64,000 bases of DNA from Candidatus Accumulibacter contiguus. Its GTDB lineage: Bacteria > Pseudomonadota > Gammaproteobacteria > Burkholderiales > Rhodocyclaceae. The translations under genes and the position numbers were made by a program. This document shows, one piece after another, positions 19,551 to 28,721 of this stretch (position 1 is the first letter of the stretch; each line of letters starts with the position of its first letter). Under the pieces are notes generated by a model. That model saw nothing but the letters and a program-made list of their open reading frames with translations, searched no databases and was not told the DNA's origin. The stretch lies in contig NZ_SPMX01000007.1 of NCBI RefSeq assembly GCF_012940005.1, positions 88,003-152,002 of the forward strand, written 5' to 3'.

Positions 19551-20375
19551 ATGATGCACAGGAAACCTATCCCAATCATGCGACTCTGGAGTATCGTGCC
19601 ATTGATGCTCACGCTGTCCTCAGGGGCCTATTCTGATGCGCAACAGGGCATCGACTGCCTGCTGAAAGCCTACCCAGGGTTTCTGAGTGGAAAAGACGGC
19701 AATACCCTGTTCTTGGCAGATGGTCATCGCCTGCCTTACGGCTCAGGAAGTCAGGGCAACTTCGAGGAGCGGCTTGACCACGCTGATCTGCATGATCAGA
19801 TGAGTCAATGCTATTCGCCGGGCTTTCCGGTCGATCCGCCCGGGTTCAACGAAGATCCGGGGCGCATGCGAGATGAGCGGTTCTTCAAACGCCTTTACGG
19901 TGAGGATAAACTTGCCGTACAGCGAAATATCCTTCAGGTGACCTGGGCCCCGACAGGCAAATCCCTGCCATTCAGCCGAGTCGCCAGCGCGGACCAAGCG
20001 CTGATGCGAGTCGGCAAGGCCATCGCCGCTCGTCCCGAGCTTCGGCATCTCGTCTCCAGCCCGGTAGGAACACTCAAGTGGCGAACCATACACGGAACCC
20101 AACGGACCAGCAGCCACAGCTTTGGTATCGCTATTGATTTCAAGCTCCCGCACGGGCTGGGCCAGTATTGGCGCTGGGCAGGGTGCCTACCCGGAAAAGC
20201 CTGCGCTTACCCGGAACGTGTTCTGGAGGATCGAGGCTTGCAGGACGTGGTGAAGATTTTTGAGGCCAACGGCTTTATCTGGGGCGGAAAATGGTTCCAC
20301 TTTGACACCATTCATTTCGAATACCGTCCAGAGCTGCTCGTGGCCGAATGCACTTGCACAAGCCGGGGGCAATGA
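19551..20375 (+). CDS. M15 family peptidase (D-Ala-D-Ala carboxypeptidase/L-Ala-D-Glu peptidase-like), exported
   Basis: 274 aa with an N-terminal signal peptide (MRLWSIVPLMLTLSSGAYS, cleavage near ADA/YSDA). M15 zinc-site motifs are SSHSFGIAIDF (His and Asp ligands) and WFHFDTIHFEYRPEL (His ligand HFE). The enzyme likely trims periplasmic peptidoglycan peptides. The ATG at 19551 is the longest start; the ATG at 19578 sits directly before the hydrophobic core. It is followed after 3 bp by the serine hydrolase gene. Confidence 0.85.
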   Translation: MMHRKPIPIMRLWSIVPLMLTLSSGAYSDAQQGIDCLLKAYPGFLSGKDGNTLFLADGHRLPYGSGSQGNFEERLDHADLHDQMSQCYSPGFPVDPPGFNEDPGRMRDERFFKRLYGEDKLAVQRNILQVTWAPTGKSLPFSRVASADQALMRVGKAIAARPELRHLVSSPVGTLKWRTIHGTQRTSSHSFGIAIDFKLPHGLGQYWRWAGCLPGKACAYPERVLEDRGLQDVVKIFEANGFIWGGKWFHFDTIHFEYRPELLVAECTCTSRGQ

Positions 20376-20378
20376 TTC

Positions 20379-21338
20379 ATGTGGTTCGATCTCGCTTCAC
20401 TAACCAAGCCGCTTGTCACGACGCCGCTGGCTCTGAAGCACCTGGACCTTGATCGTGACCTGCGCACTCTTCCCGTCCTGTCGGATTTTCGCAACCGGAC
20501 GTGGCCTTTGACGGCGCGCCAACTGCTCTCGCACACGGCGGGTTTGCCGCCATGGCTTCCGTATAATGGCGTTCCGCTGGCTCAGCAACTCGCCGCCCCC
20601 TTTCCCTGGAATCGACACCCTCTGCTGGTAAAGCCAGTCGCAGAATTCGGCGAATTTCCGGCCTGCTATTCGGACCTTGGGTTCCGTGTGCTGGCTGAGG
20701 CCGTCGAAGCGGTCAGTGGCGGCTCCTGGGCGAAACTTGGGCAACAGATGACTGGTCTCGTGCCAGCTCCGTGGAGTGAGGCGCCAATCACACTTCCGCC
20801 CGGGCCGGACCAGGAGGCCTGGCTCCTTGCCGCCAACAACATTGCCTTTCCGGAAGGCATGGCGAACCTGCCGCACGATGCGAATGCGCGAGCCGGGATG
20901 ATCGGCCACGCCGGCTTCGCTGCGAATGCCCAACTTCTGTTGCCGTGGCTCATGGCATGGCGGACGACTCATGCACCGAACATGGCGCTCGCGCATGCAC
21001 GATCCGTCGACGGCACCGTTTGGGGACTTGGGCTTTGGCGCGTATTGAACGGCCCTGGCCAGTTCGGCGAACTGCTGGAACGTTTGCCACTGAACGGCAT
21101 TTGTCGAGTCATCGAGTTCAGCGGGACGGACATGCCGCCGCACTTGCCCAATGTGCCCCCCACCGGAATCAGTCAATCGTGGTGGATGCATACGGGCTTT
21201 ACGGGCCCGGCGATGTTTTTTCGCCCCGACGACGCGAGTTGCATCTGTCTCCTGGCTCACAGACGCGGGCCCGAAGGAGGACTTCTGGACCCACTGGCGA
21301 TTCATCGGCGACGCTACGCCATGCTGACTCAACTATGA
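20379..21338 (+). CDS. Serine hydrolase, class C beta-lactamase-like, N-terminally short
   Basis: 319 aa. FDLASLTKPLVTT at the extreme N-terminus carries the SxxK motif (Ser-Leu-Thr-Lys), and LLSHTAGLPPW is the typical second block. Family members have roughly 50-70 residues before SxxK, including the first beta strands and usually a signal peptide. Those are missing, because the same frame upstream belongs to the M15 gene, which stops at 20375. The protein is therefore either truncated or an unusual cytoplasmic form. The 3 bp spacing implies co-transcription with M15. Confidence 0.75.
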   Translation: MWFDLASLTKPLVTTPLALKHLDLDRDLRTLPVLSDFRNRTWPLTARQLLSHTAGLPPWLPYNGVPLAQQLAAPFPWNRHPLLVKPVAEFGEFPACYSDLGFRVLAEAVEAVSGGSWAKLGQQMTGLVPAPWSEAPITLPPGPDQEAWLLAANNIAFPEGMANLPHDANARAGMIGHAGFAANAQLLLPWLMAWRTTHAPNMALAHARSVDGTVWGLGLWRVLNGPGQFGELLERLPLNGICRVIEFSGTDMPPHLPNVPPTGISQSWWMHTGFTGPAMFFRPDDASCICLLAHRRGPEGGLLDPLAIHRRRYAMLTQL

Positions 21339-21363
21339 CCCGCCTTCCCGTGTGTAAGCTTAC

Positions 21364-22155
21364 ATGGTGATGATCAGACATCTGCGGATCGTGTTGATCT
21401 TTGCCTTGGCCGCTTGTGGGTCGCCACCGAAGATGCCTGCGCAAGCCCCAGACGAACAACCGACAGCACAGGAGACCGCACCCCAGGCCGACAGTCCGGA
21501 ATCGCCGGAATCGCCCGCATCACCGCAGCTGGGTTACTGGAGGTACAAGATCATTGCAGCCGCAAACGCTGAATGGGTCTACTTCGGCCAGCAGACGGTC
21601 GTGATCGATGGCGACGACGAGAGCATTCCGCGTGTGGGAATCTGGGAAGATGACGATCACGACCACAGTGATCGGATCAACCAGTATTGGCGCGCAGTCG
21701 GCAAGTACCGGCTGTCCGGTTACGACTGCAGAGAACCGTGGTCCGCTGCCTTCATCAGCTGGATCATGCAGACGGCGGGTGTGCCAAAAGACCTGTTCCC
21801 TCCAAGCAGCGCCCACCGCTTGTATCTCAACCGTCTTCTTGCCAACGCCCACGATCCATTCGCCGTCTTTATGCCGCACACCATCCAGCAATACAAACCC
21901 CAACCCGGGGATTTGATCTGTGCCACCCGAAGCAAGGTCGAGCCTCAAGAACTGGTGGAAACTCTACCGGACTCACTCAACTCGAGGCTGCATTGCGATA
22001 TCGTTGTGCAAACCAACGGGCGAACCTTGCAAGCCATTGGCGGCAATGTTCGCAATTCCGTTTCAAAAACCATTTTGACCCTGTCCCCGGATGGCTACTT
22101 GCAATATGCGGGCCAAAGGCCATGGTTTCTCATCATCGAGAATCGCCTGGACTGA
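21364..22155 (+). CDS. DUF2272 domain lipoprotein
   Basis: 263 aa. The signal peptide ends in a lipobox (ALAACGS), so the mature protein is lipid-anchored. A Pro/Glu/Ser-rich linker (about 22-55) precedes the DUF2272 domain, which has EWVYFGQQ, EPWSAAFISWIMQTAGV and the H of SSAHRLYL. The C-terminus is QRPWFLIIENRLD. The Cys/His-like arrangement recalls CHAP/NlpC amidases, and the domain may act on the cell wall. It follows the M15/serine hydrolase pair by 25 bp and may form a cell-envelope unit with it. Confidence 0.8.
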   Translation: MVMIRHLRIVLIFALAACGSPPKMPAQAPDEQPTAQETAPQADSPESPESPASPQLGYWRYKIIAAANAEWVYFGQQTVVIDGDDESIPRVGIWEDDDHDHSDRINQYWRAVGKYRLSGYDCREPWSAAFISWIMQTAGVPKDLFPPSSAHRLYLNRLLANAHDPFAVFMPHTIQQYKPQPGDLICATRSKVEPQELVETLPDSLNSRLHCDIVVQTNGRTLQAIGGNVRNSVSKTILTLSPDGYLQYAGQRPWFLIIENRLD

Positions 22156-22484
22156 TGGCGTGTTCGAGTGTCAGTTCCCTCCGGGGCTGGTTCGGCAGTT
22201 TCTGATCTTCAACCCCTGATCGACCGCCGATCGTCGAGGCGCGCGCAGCGGCGGCTGGGGAACTCCGCATCCTGCGGGCCACGTCACGAAGCTACCGGGT
22301 GGGCGCCGAGCCTTTGCCGGGGGCAGCAATCCACTAGCGAGCTTGGCAAGCGCTGTGGCGCTGGCTGGCCGGGAAAAGGCAGTCCTTATGGTGGAAAAAC
22401 CCGTTGTTGCTGTGCATACTTGCGGCGCCCGCATGATCTCCTTTGCTGCGGACCACCTCTCCCTCTCCACTCGACAGGAATCCA
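22156..22484 (+). other. Intergenic region without a gene
   Basis: 329 bp between the DUF2272 lipoprotein gene and the binding-protein gene. I see no conserved ORF, tRNA or strong hairpin. The last 20 bp contain a weak Shine-Dalgarno (ACAGGAA) for the downstream gene, whose promoter is presumably here. Confidence 0.5.
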
Positions 22485-23342
22485 ATGATCAAACGAACTC
22501 TTCTCCTCGGCGGGCTTGCCGCAAGCCTTGCCATCGCCATGCCGGCCATGGCATCTGAATCGGCACTGGCCCGGATCAAGCAGTCCGGGACCCTGAAGCT
22601 CGGCTACCGCGAGAATTCGATGCCTTTCTCATTCGTCGGCGACGACAAGCAGCCGCGCGGCTATAGCGTAGACCTGTGCCGGATCGTCGCCGAGGATCTT
22701 GGCAAACAACTTGAACTGCCGAAGCTCGACGTGCGCTGGGTGCCGGTGACTGCGCAGAGTCGCTTCGAAGCGCTGAAGAGCGGGGCGATCGACCTGGAGT
22801 GCGGCAATACGACTCAGACGCTATCGCGTCGGGCCGACTTCGACTTCAGTCTGATGACCTTCATCGACGGTGCTGGCCTGTTGTTTCGCGACGGCGAGGC
22901 GCCTTCCTCCCCCGAAGCCACCAAGGGCCAACGGGTAGCGGTGGTGGCCGGAACGACGACCGAGAAGACGCTCGAGGACCTGATCAAGGCAGGCAAGCTC
23001 GATGTTCACCTGCTCAAGGTGGCAGACCATGATGCGGCCATGCAGGCCTTGAAGGACAAGACGGCCACTGCCTATGCGGCAGATCGCACGGTGCTGATCA
23101 CGACGGCCCTGGTGCGCGGGCAGGGACAGGCCTTTGCGCTTGCCACACTGCAGTTCAGCTACGAACCCTACGGCCTGGCGATGCGTCGGGACGCCGACTT
23201 CCGTCTCGCCGTGGACCGCACCCTGGCCAGGCTCTACCGTTCCGGAGAGATCAGCCCGATTCTCGGCCGCTGGTTCGGGCAACTCGGCAAGCCGAACGAT
23301 GCCCTGCAGGCCATGTTCCTCCTCAACGGCCTCCCCGAGTAG
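22485..23342 (+). CDS. Amino acid ABC transporter substrate-binding protein (family 3)
   Basis: 285 aa. The signal peptide MIKRTLLLGGLAASLAIAMPAMA is cut before SESALARIKQ. The SBP_bac_3 domain begins GTLKLGYRENSMPFSFVGDD, then GYSVDLCRIVAEDL, and includes the ligand-binding pattern RFEALKSGAIDLECGNTTQT. It binds polar or acidic amino acids in the periplasm. No permease or ATPase gene is adjacent, so it may serve a transporter encoded elsewhere. ATG 22485 is chosen because the signal peptide starts there. Confidence 0.9.
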   Translation: MIKRTLLLGGLAASLAIAMPAMASESALARIKQSGTLKLGYRENSMPFSFVGDDKQPRGYSVDLCRIVAEDLGKQLELPKLDVRWVPVTAQSRFEALKSGAIDLECGNTTQTLSRRADFDFSLMTFIDGAGLLFRDGEAPSSPEATKGQRVAVVAGTTTEKTLEDLIKAGKLDVHLLKVADHDAAMQALKDKTATAYAADRTVLITTALVRGQGQAFALATLQFSYEPYGLAMRRDADFRLAVDRTLARLYRSGEISPILGRWFGQLGKPNDALQAMFLLNGLPE

Positions 23343-23620
23343 GTCGCAGCGGGCGGCGGTGGGCGCCCCGCGGCACCGCCGCTGCCGTTTGCAGCAAAGA
23401 TCCATCGCGTCGGCGAGGCCACGGGCGAGAGCCCATCGAGCCGGACAGTCGGGGCCGTTGTCGGCAGGGAGGCTCCGAGCAGGCGACGGCAGCCTGGTCT
23501 TTGTGCATGATCGCTGGATGCCCGAGAGCGTGCGCTCTCGTCTTTACGACGAACGACAGCTTGATGGGATGGCCAGGCGCTTGACGGGTCTACTCGGTGG
23601 CAACGCCGATATCGCGGCAT

Positions 23621-23745
23621 AACAGGAAAGGAAGCGCCTCCAGGACTTCGTCGCCACGCTCGAAAAACTCGAACCGCAACGCGAACGCCTCAGGCGGTCA
23701 CAGCCGGTAAACTGGCCCCCTGAGTCAAGATTGTTTTGCGTATGG
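23621..23745 (+). repeat. Direct repeat, copy 2 (valS 3' end duplicate)
   Basis: Matches 12441-12576. The first 85 bp are identical, an 11-base segment is absent, and two substitutions occur in the last 40 bp. In this copy the valS frame would run on as SQPVNWPPESRLFCVW... and end KPWQ at about 23784, which might be the ancestral valS C-terminus. It marks the right edge of the 11.2 kb segment. Confidence 0.93.
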
Positions 23746-23979
23746 GATATCATCATGATCAATGAGAACAAGCCCTGGCAATAAAGACCGATGCCTTTCC
23801 GACCAGATCTTCGGCTTCGGCCGCCTCTCCTCCGCGTAGTGGCCTCGTGCAACGCAGCACACACCACCGGGGCAAGTCCACAACTCGCCGCACGCGAGCA
23901 CCGCTCTTTCCTGAGCAACCCCGCTCGCCGCTCGCTCTGCCAGTACCCGGTCGGCTTCCCGTCAGGAGCCGCAAGACGC

Positions 23980-24004
23980 AAAAAACCCCGCCGCAGCGGG
24001 GTTT
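23980..24004 (-). terminator. Rho-independent terminator of the PEP-CTERM gene
   Basis: Perfect stem AAACCCCGC (23983-23991) / GCGGGGTTT (23996-24004) with a 4-base loop. Read on the minus strand it is followed by six T. It lies 33 bp beyond the stop of the gene at 24037-24540. Confidence 0.9.
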
Positions 24005-24036
24005 CGTTCCTTGCGGCGGAGTAGCCTAACCGACGC

Positions 24037-24540
24037 TCAGGCAACCTTACGGCGGCTGAAGCCGAGGCCAGCGAGCACTAGGCCGATCATGCCAAGCGTT
24101 GCGGGTTCGGGAAGGTCCGCCCGAATGAACGCACCTCCGCCCGAAGTGCCCAAGGCATTCTCGGTAATGGCGATGTCGATGGTATGCGAACCGGGCAGCA
24201 GGAGAATCAGGCCGTTGCTCAGCCTCGCGTCAGCCCAGGCAGCGTCGCCGTCGAAAGCATTCGACTGGATGCCGTCGTTGGCATCCGCATCGGAGGTGAA
24301 CTGCAGTGCTCCGCCGTCGACCGAGTACGAGAACTCGTCGCCGATGACGAAGCCGTCGACGATCTTCACTTTCACATGCGAACCTGGGGCCACGTCAATC
24401 GTGTAGGTATCGATGAACGACGGCGCAGTGCCGAAGCTAAAGGTTTGCCACGAGCCAAGCGGCAATACCGTAGCAGAGGCCAAAGGCGCTGCGGTGGCTA
24501 GTGCGGCCACAACGGCCAATCTTTTCCATGTCAAGAACAT
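24037..24540 (-). CDS. PEP-CTERM sorting domain protein
   Basis: 167 aa. The signal peptide MFLTWKRLAVVAALATAAPLASA precedes a small secreted domain. The C-terminal sorting tag is PEPATLGMIGLVLAGLGFSR followed by RKVA: the PEP motif, a hydrophobic helix and a basic end. Exosortase (EpsH/XrtA type) would cleave the tag and release or anchor the protein within exopolysaccharide. ATG 24540 is chosen because the signal peptide begins there. A sigma-54 type promoter lies 78 bp upstream and a terminator 33 bp downstream, so the gene is monocistronic. Confidence 0.92.
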   Translation of the reverse strand: MFLTWKRLAVVAALATAAPLASATVLPLGSWQTFSFGTAPSFIDTYTIDVAPGSHVKVKIVDGFVIGDEFSYSVDGGALQFTSDADANDGIQSNAFDGDAAWADARLSNGLILLLPGSHTIDIAITENALGTSGGGAFIRADLPEPATLGMIGLVLAGLGFSRRKVA

Positions 24541-24617
24541 GATGTTTTTCCTTTCGTTAGGTATATGGTCACCAATTGCGGCCGGAAATCCCCAGCTTTT
24601 GGTTGCCCAACACGTAA

Positions 24618-24632
24618 GCAATGACCGTGCCA
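24618..24632 (-). promoter_or_regulatory. Sigma-54 (-24/-12) promoter of the PEP-CTERM gene
   Basis: On the minus strand the sequence reads TGGCAC-GGTCA-TTGC followed by T, matching the RpoN consensus TGGCAC-N5-TTGC exactly with correct spacing. It sits 78 bp upstream of ATG 24540. Sigma-54 control of PEP-CTERM genes, through the PrsK/PrsR pair of exosortase systems, is established knowledge for this family. Confidence 0.8.
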
Positions 24633-24767
24633 GTCATTAATTTCTTTTTTGATCAGTATGTTACAATAACGATTCGACTGACACTGTAAAAAAAAACCGA
24701 CACTCCACCTGGCGAATATTGTTGCGTCCCGCCGTATTGACGTCGATCGGTCGCACGTGCAGGCTCC

Positions 24768-26693
24768 TCAAAGGACGAAATCCGCTGCGCTGAGACCGAG
24801 ACTCGTGCCCACGAGAACCAGCGTGAAGTCAGCCTCGATCTTTCCGTCGGCGTCGGCCTGGATGATGGTATTGCCGCGAATCTCGAACCACGTGACGCTG
24901 TCGCTGAACACGTTGGCACTTTGCCCCGCAAAGACAAAAAATAGGACAGCGCTGGCGAATCGACATCTGTTGCCCGGGCGGACACTCCGACCGTCGTTCC
25001 GTTCGCGGCACCCTCGGCAACGCTGTTCGCGGCCGGGTCGTCGTCGGTCAGGCCGGGGCGTCGTTTGCGCCATGGATCGTCACGGTCAGGGTGGCGGTCG
25101 ACGTCGCTTCAGCAGCGTCCTTCATGGTATACGTGAAGACGTCGACCAATTGCCCTTGAGCGTCGAGCGCCTGCACACTCTCCTTCTGATCATCGAGCGT
25201 GTAGCGGAACGCGCCGTCTGCCCCCAGGACGAGGAAGCCGAAACTGCCGGCGATGCTCGCGGCCACGCCCGTCGCCAACGGCCCCACGAGTGTGCCCGCA
25301 GCATTCGAGGAACCACGCGCCGGCTGCCGTATCGCCGGGACCGATGTCGCCGAAAACAGCGGTCAGGCTGCCGGATGGGCTTTCGCCATCGACTTGCGAA
25401 CCGATGATCTTGAAATCGACGAGCAAGCCTTTCTCGTTGTCGATGATCTTCGGCTGCGCGGATTCGATGCGCAGCGAATCGGCGGTTCCCCTCCCGTCAT
25501 TGCTCAGAAGCACGCCGAGCAGGAACGGGCTCGCTGGCTCGACGACATCGTCCGTGAACGGGTCGTCCGAAACCACATTGCGCTCCTGGAAGTAGTCGAG
25601 CGTCAACTCTGCCTGCGGCAGCACATGGACGGTCACCGGATCGAGCTGGATGAGGTGATCGTGGCTCTCGGTCACGTCGCGGAACGAAAGCGTTCCTCCG
25701 ATCCGGTAGGCCGCCGGTCCCTCGGGGGCAGCCAGTGTCGAGGGCAGGAAGGTGTCCTCCGACGTGAACGAGCCGCCGGCAGCGAGGCCGTCGGCCCCAT
25801 CGAGGGCGTCGATCCCGGACAGATAGTCGTTACTGATGCCGAACACATTGCTCGCGACGACGTTGCCGGCAAGGTCGGTAATGACCAGGTTCAGTGCGAT
25901 CTGACTCAAATCCTCGTCGTCCGATTCCAGCGTGAGCGACCCGATGAAGGCTTGCCGGCTCATCACCAGGTCCTGTTCGATCCGCAAGCGAATCGTCGCG
26001 CAAACTCCTTCGACCTGCTTCAACTGCTCGATCTGCAGTTCGACCTGGGCCTCGCGTACGTTGTTCAGCAGCGCCTGGTCGTAGGCATCGATCTGGTACG
26101 CGCGGAAATCCGCATGCGTGAGTGCCCGCTCGGCCAAATCGTCGACCTGCGTCACCCCGTCGAAGCGCGGCCCCGATGATCAACCCGCCGACGATCTTCA
26201 GGCCGAGTGGCAAGAGGCAATCCGGAACCTCGCCGGGCTCGTCGCAATGCACGTTGGTCGGCGTTTCTTCCTGCGGATTGCCGATGTAGCGGACCCCTGG
26301 GCCACTGGGAGACGACTCGCCACCACCACCGCCACCGCCGCTACCAAGACCGCTGCCACCGCCGTCAGGACCACTCACGAACACCCCTGGGGAGCCCGGC
26401 GGACAGGGCGGACGGGCAGAGTCCGGACCGTCGTAACCGACCGGCACTTGGCGCTCCACGCGGTTGGGCCCGCACGGGTAGTCGTAGTTCATTCCCCCGG
26501 AACTAGCACCGGTGCCCACGCATGCCGTCGGATCGTAGCCATCTGGCCAGGACGGTGCACCGGTGGGACGAGAGGAGGGCGCGCCTTCGGGATGATCGTC
26601 ACCCGAAGGAGTCCCCCCTGAACCGATCATATAGCAGGGATGAAAATCCCACTCCACCATGGCAAGTATAAGGTGATTTTTGCCAAAGAACAT
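24768..26693 (-). pseudogene. VCBS/cadherin-like secreted protein with type I secretion-like C-terminus, frameshifted
   Basis: Similarity is spread over several frames on the minus strand. The N-terminal part (MFFGKNHLILAMVEWDFHP) leads through a Pro/Gly-rich linker with GGGGGGG to GNPQEETPTNVHC and PLGLKIVGGLIIG. A shift near 26170 leads to TQVDDLAERALTHADFRAYQ and a domain to about 25310. A shift then leads to GSFGFLVLGADGAFRYTLDD (a VCBS repeat) ending TVTIHGANDAP. Two more shifts lead to NVFSDSVTWFEIRGN and the end LGLSAADFVL, typical of RTX/T1SS C-termini. At least four indels separate the pieces. It is either a decayed adhesin or a badly sequenced gene. Confidence 0.6.
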
Positions 26694-26893
26694 ACTCACC
26701 GGAACAGATGAAAGAGATCGCCGGCACGACTGGAGATCGCTCTCGTTCTCGCCCGCACTGGCAATCAGTACGCTTACCAGATGCCGCTGCAGCATGACCT
26801 GATTCTTGCGGACGAGACACCGGGCTGCTGTTGCGCAGCGAACTCAGAGACCAAGGCACCTGGACGTGGTGGTGCCAGGCACTGCCGCTGCAG

Positions 26894-28690
26894 TCAGCAT
26901 TCGAGCGACACCGGCAGCAGACCGCGCAGGGCGTTGCCCAGATACAGCCGGGAAGCCCCGCACAGGTCGTCGAGCCGTAGCACCTGTTCGAGCGCGCGCC
27001 CCGATTCGAGCAGTTGGCGGCGCAGCACGCCGGGCAGCAGGCCGCAGTGCAGAGGCGGCGTCAACAGCACCCCGCCGCGCTCGACGAAGACGTTGCTGCG
27101 TGCGCCTTCGCAAACCTCGCCGCGCGTGTTGAGAAAGATCGTGTCGAAGACCGCGGGACATGCCGTCAGCGCCGCCAGTGCGCGCTCATGACGGGCGCGC
27201 GCCGTGGTCTTGTAGCGCAGCAGGTAGTCGTCGTCAGGCAGCGTTTCAGCCGCCAGGCGTGCGCTCCACTGGCGGCCGGGTTGGTCCATGAAAGGCGACG
27301 CAGTGACGCGGCAACTGCCGTCATGCGCGAGCGTCAGACGAACGCGAAAGACCCCACGCGGCCGCCCAGCAGCTTCTGCCGCCAGCACCGCGGACACCGT
27401 CGGCAGCGCACAGGCGAAACCGAGGCTGCGAGCGGATGCCTGCAAACGATCCAGGTGCAAAGGCAGCCAGGGATACCCCCCGTCTTCGAGGCGCAAGGTT
27501 TCGAACAACTCGAATCCCGGATCGAAAGCGGTCAGAAAATTCGCTTTCAGTAGACATTCCGCATGCTCGGACGCCGCATCCGCGTCGGCGACGATGCCGC
27601 TGCCCACCCCCATGCGCGCCCGCTGGCCGGTTCCCATTTCGATGGTGCGAATGGCGACATTGAAACGGCAGTCGCCAGTCGGCGCCAACCAGCCCAGAGC
27701 GCCTGTATACAGGCCGCGCGGCGATTCTTCCAGCTCGGCAATGCGCTGCATGGCGCGTATCTTCGGTGCGCCGGTGACCGAGCCACAGGGAAACAGCGCG
27801 CCGAACAGCTCGAGCAGGGGCGTTGCCGGCAATTCTGCGGCCACCGTAGACACCATCTGCCAGAGCGTGGGATAGGCTTCGGCCTCGCACAAGGCTTCGA
27901 CGCGCACCTTGCCCGGCTGCGCCAGTCGTCCCAGGTCATTGCGCAGCAGGTCGACGATCATGATGTTCTCGGCGCGCTCCTTCGCCGAGGCGAGCAGTGC
28001 CGCCCGCCGCTCCTGATCGACCAGCGGCGTACCGCCACGCGGCGCCGTGCCTTTCATCGGACGCGTCACGACGCGGCTGCCCGAGCGCTCGAAAAACAGC
28101 TCCGGCGAGAAGGAAAGAATCGCTTCCTCGCCACTGCCGACGTAGCCCCCATAGCGAACAGGCTGCCGCTCGCGCAAGCGCGCATACAGCGCCAGCGGAT
28201 GACCGTAGATCCGGAAGGTCAGCGGAAAAGTGAGATTGATCTGGTAGCAGTCGCCGTCGGCGATCCAGTGACCAATCTGCCTGACCTGCTCGGCATGCTT
28301 TGCCGCATCGACGCCAGGCGACAATTCGGCGATTCCGGCCAGCCGTTGATGTTCGGGAAGCGCTGCCACTTGCTCGGCAAGGAAAGCCTCGACTGCCGGC
28401 ATGTCAAGCCACTCCGCCTGCGCAAACACCCAGGCCCGCAGCAATGGCCGCCCTGGCGACGGTCTGGCGAGCGCAGGCTCGAGGCTTGCGCCGAGAGCGT
28501 AGTCGGCCGCCAGCGCCACCCAGTTTCCCGCGGCCAGTGCCATCTCGATCGTACCGAAAACCTGCGCTGGATCGGCAGCGCCGTCGAGTGCCATGGATCG
28601 ACGGCAGTTGCTCAGCAGCAGGGTATTTCCACCGTCCCCATCGAACAGGGCGAAGGGGCAGACAGCAGCCGGCGATCTGGAGGGAAGCAC
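26894..28690 (-). CDS. pabB: Fused aminodeoxychorismate synthase component I / aminodeoxychorismate lyase
   Basis: Bifunctional folate-pathway protein of about 598 aa. The N-terminal PabB half carries the chorismate-binding motifs DGDCYQINLTFP, SPELFFERSG, RPMKGTAPRGG, IVDLLRNDLGR and CGSVTGAPKIRAM. The C-terminal PabC half (from about residue 395, FELFETLRLEDGG) has the PLP-site pattern RYKTTARARHE and GARSNVFVERGGVLLTPP. It makes p-aminobenzoate from aminodeoxychorismate. GTG 28690 is my best start, because the conserved CPFALFDG segment follows soon after. A longer frame to 28783 overlaps the TusA gene and its extra sequence is not conserved. Confidence 0.88.
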   Translation of the reverse strand: MLPSRSPAAVCPFALFDGDGGNTLLLSNCRRSMALDGAADPAQVFGTIEMALAAGNWVALAADYALGASLEPALARPSPGRPLLRAWVFAQAEWLDMPAVEAFLAEQVAALPEHQRLAGIAELSPGVDAAKHAEQVRQIGHWIADGDCYQINLTFPLTFRIYGHPLALYARLRERQPVRYGGYVGSGEEAILSFSPELFFERSGSRVVTRPMKGTAPRGGTPLVDQERRAALLASAKERAENIMIVDLLRNDLGRLAQPGKVRVEALCEAEAYPTLWQMVSTVAAELPATPLLELFGALFPCGSVTGAPKIRAMQRIAELEESPRGLYTGALGWLAPTGDCRFNVAIRTIEMGTGQRARMGVGSGIVADADAASEHAECLLKANFLTAFDPGFELFETLRLEDGGYPWLPLHLDRLQASARSLGFACALPTVSAVLAAEAAGRPRGVFRVRLTLAHDGSCRVTASPFMDQPGRQWSARLAAETLPDDDYLLRYKTTARARHERALAALTACPAVFDTIFLNTRGEVCEGARSNVFVERGGVLLTPPLHCGLLPGVLRRQLLESGRALEQVLRLDDLCGASRLYLGNALRGLLPVSLEC

Positions 28691-28721
28691 AGTGGCAGGA
28701 GCCCGTCTGCCAGGCGGCGCC

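Larger units (their letters stand above)
23343..24036 (+). other. Region without an intact gene, holding repeat copy 2 and a gene remnant
   Basis: 694 bp. It opens with a GC-rich hairpin (GCGGCGGTG at 23353-23361, CACCGCCGC at 23374-23382) that could end transcription of the binding-protein gene, although no T-run follows. At about 23495-23622 one frame reads FVHDRWMPESVRSRLYDERQ and ends DGMARRLTGLLGGNADIAA, a possible C-terminal remnant that stops exactly at the repeat boundary. Repeat copy 2 (23621-23745) follows, then about 230 bp with no recognisable content, then the terminator of the PEP-CTERM gene. Confidence 0.6.
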
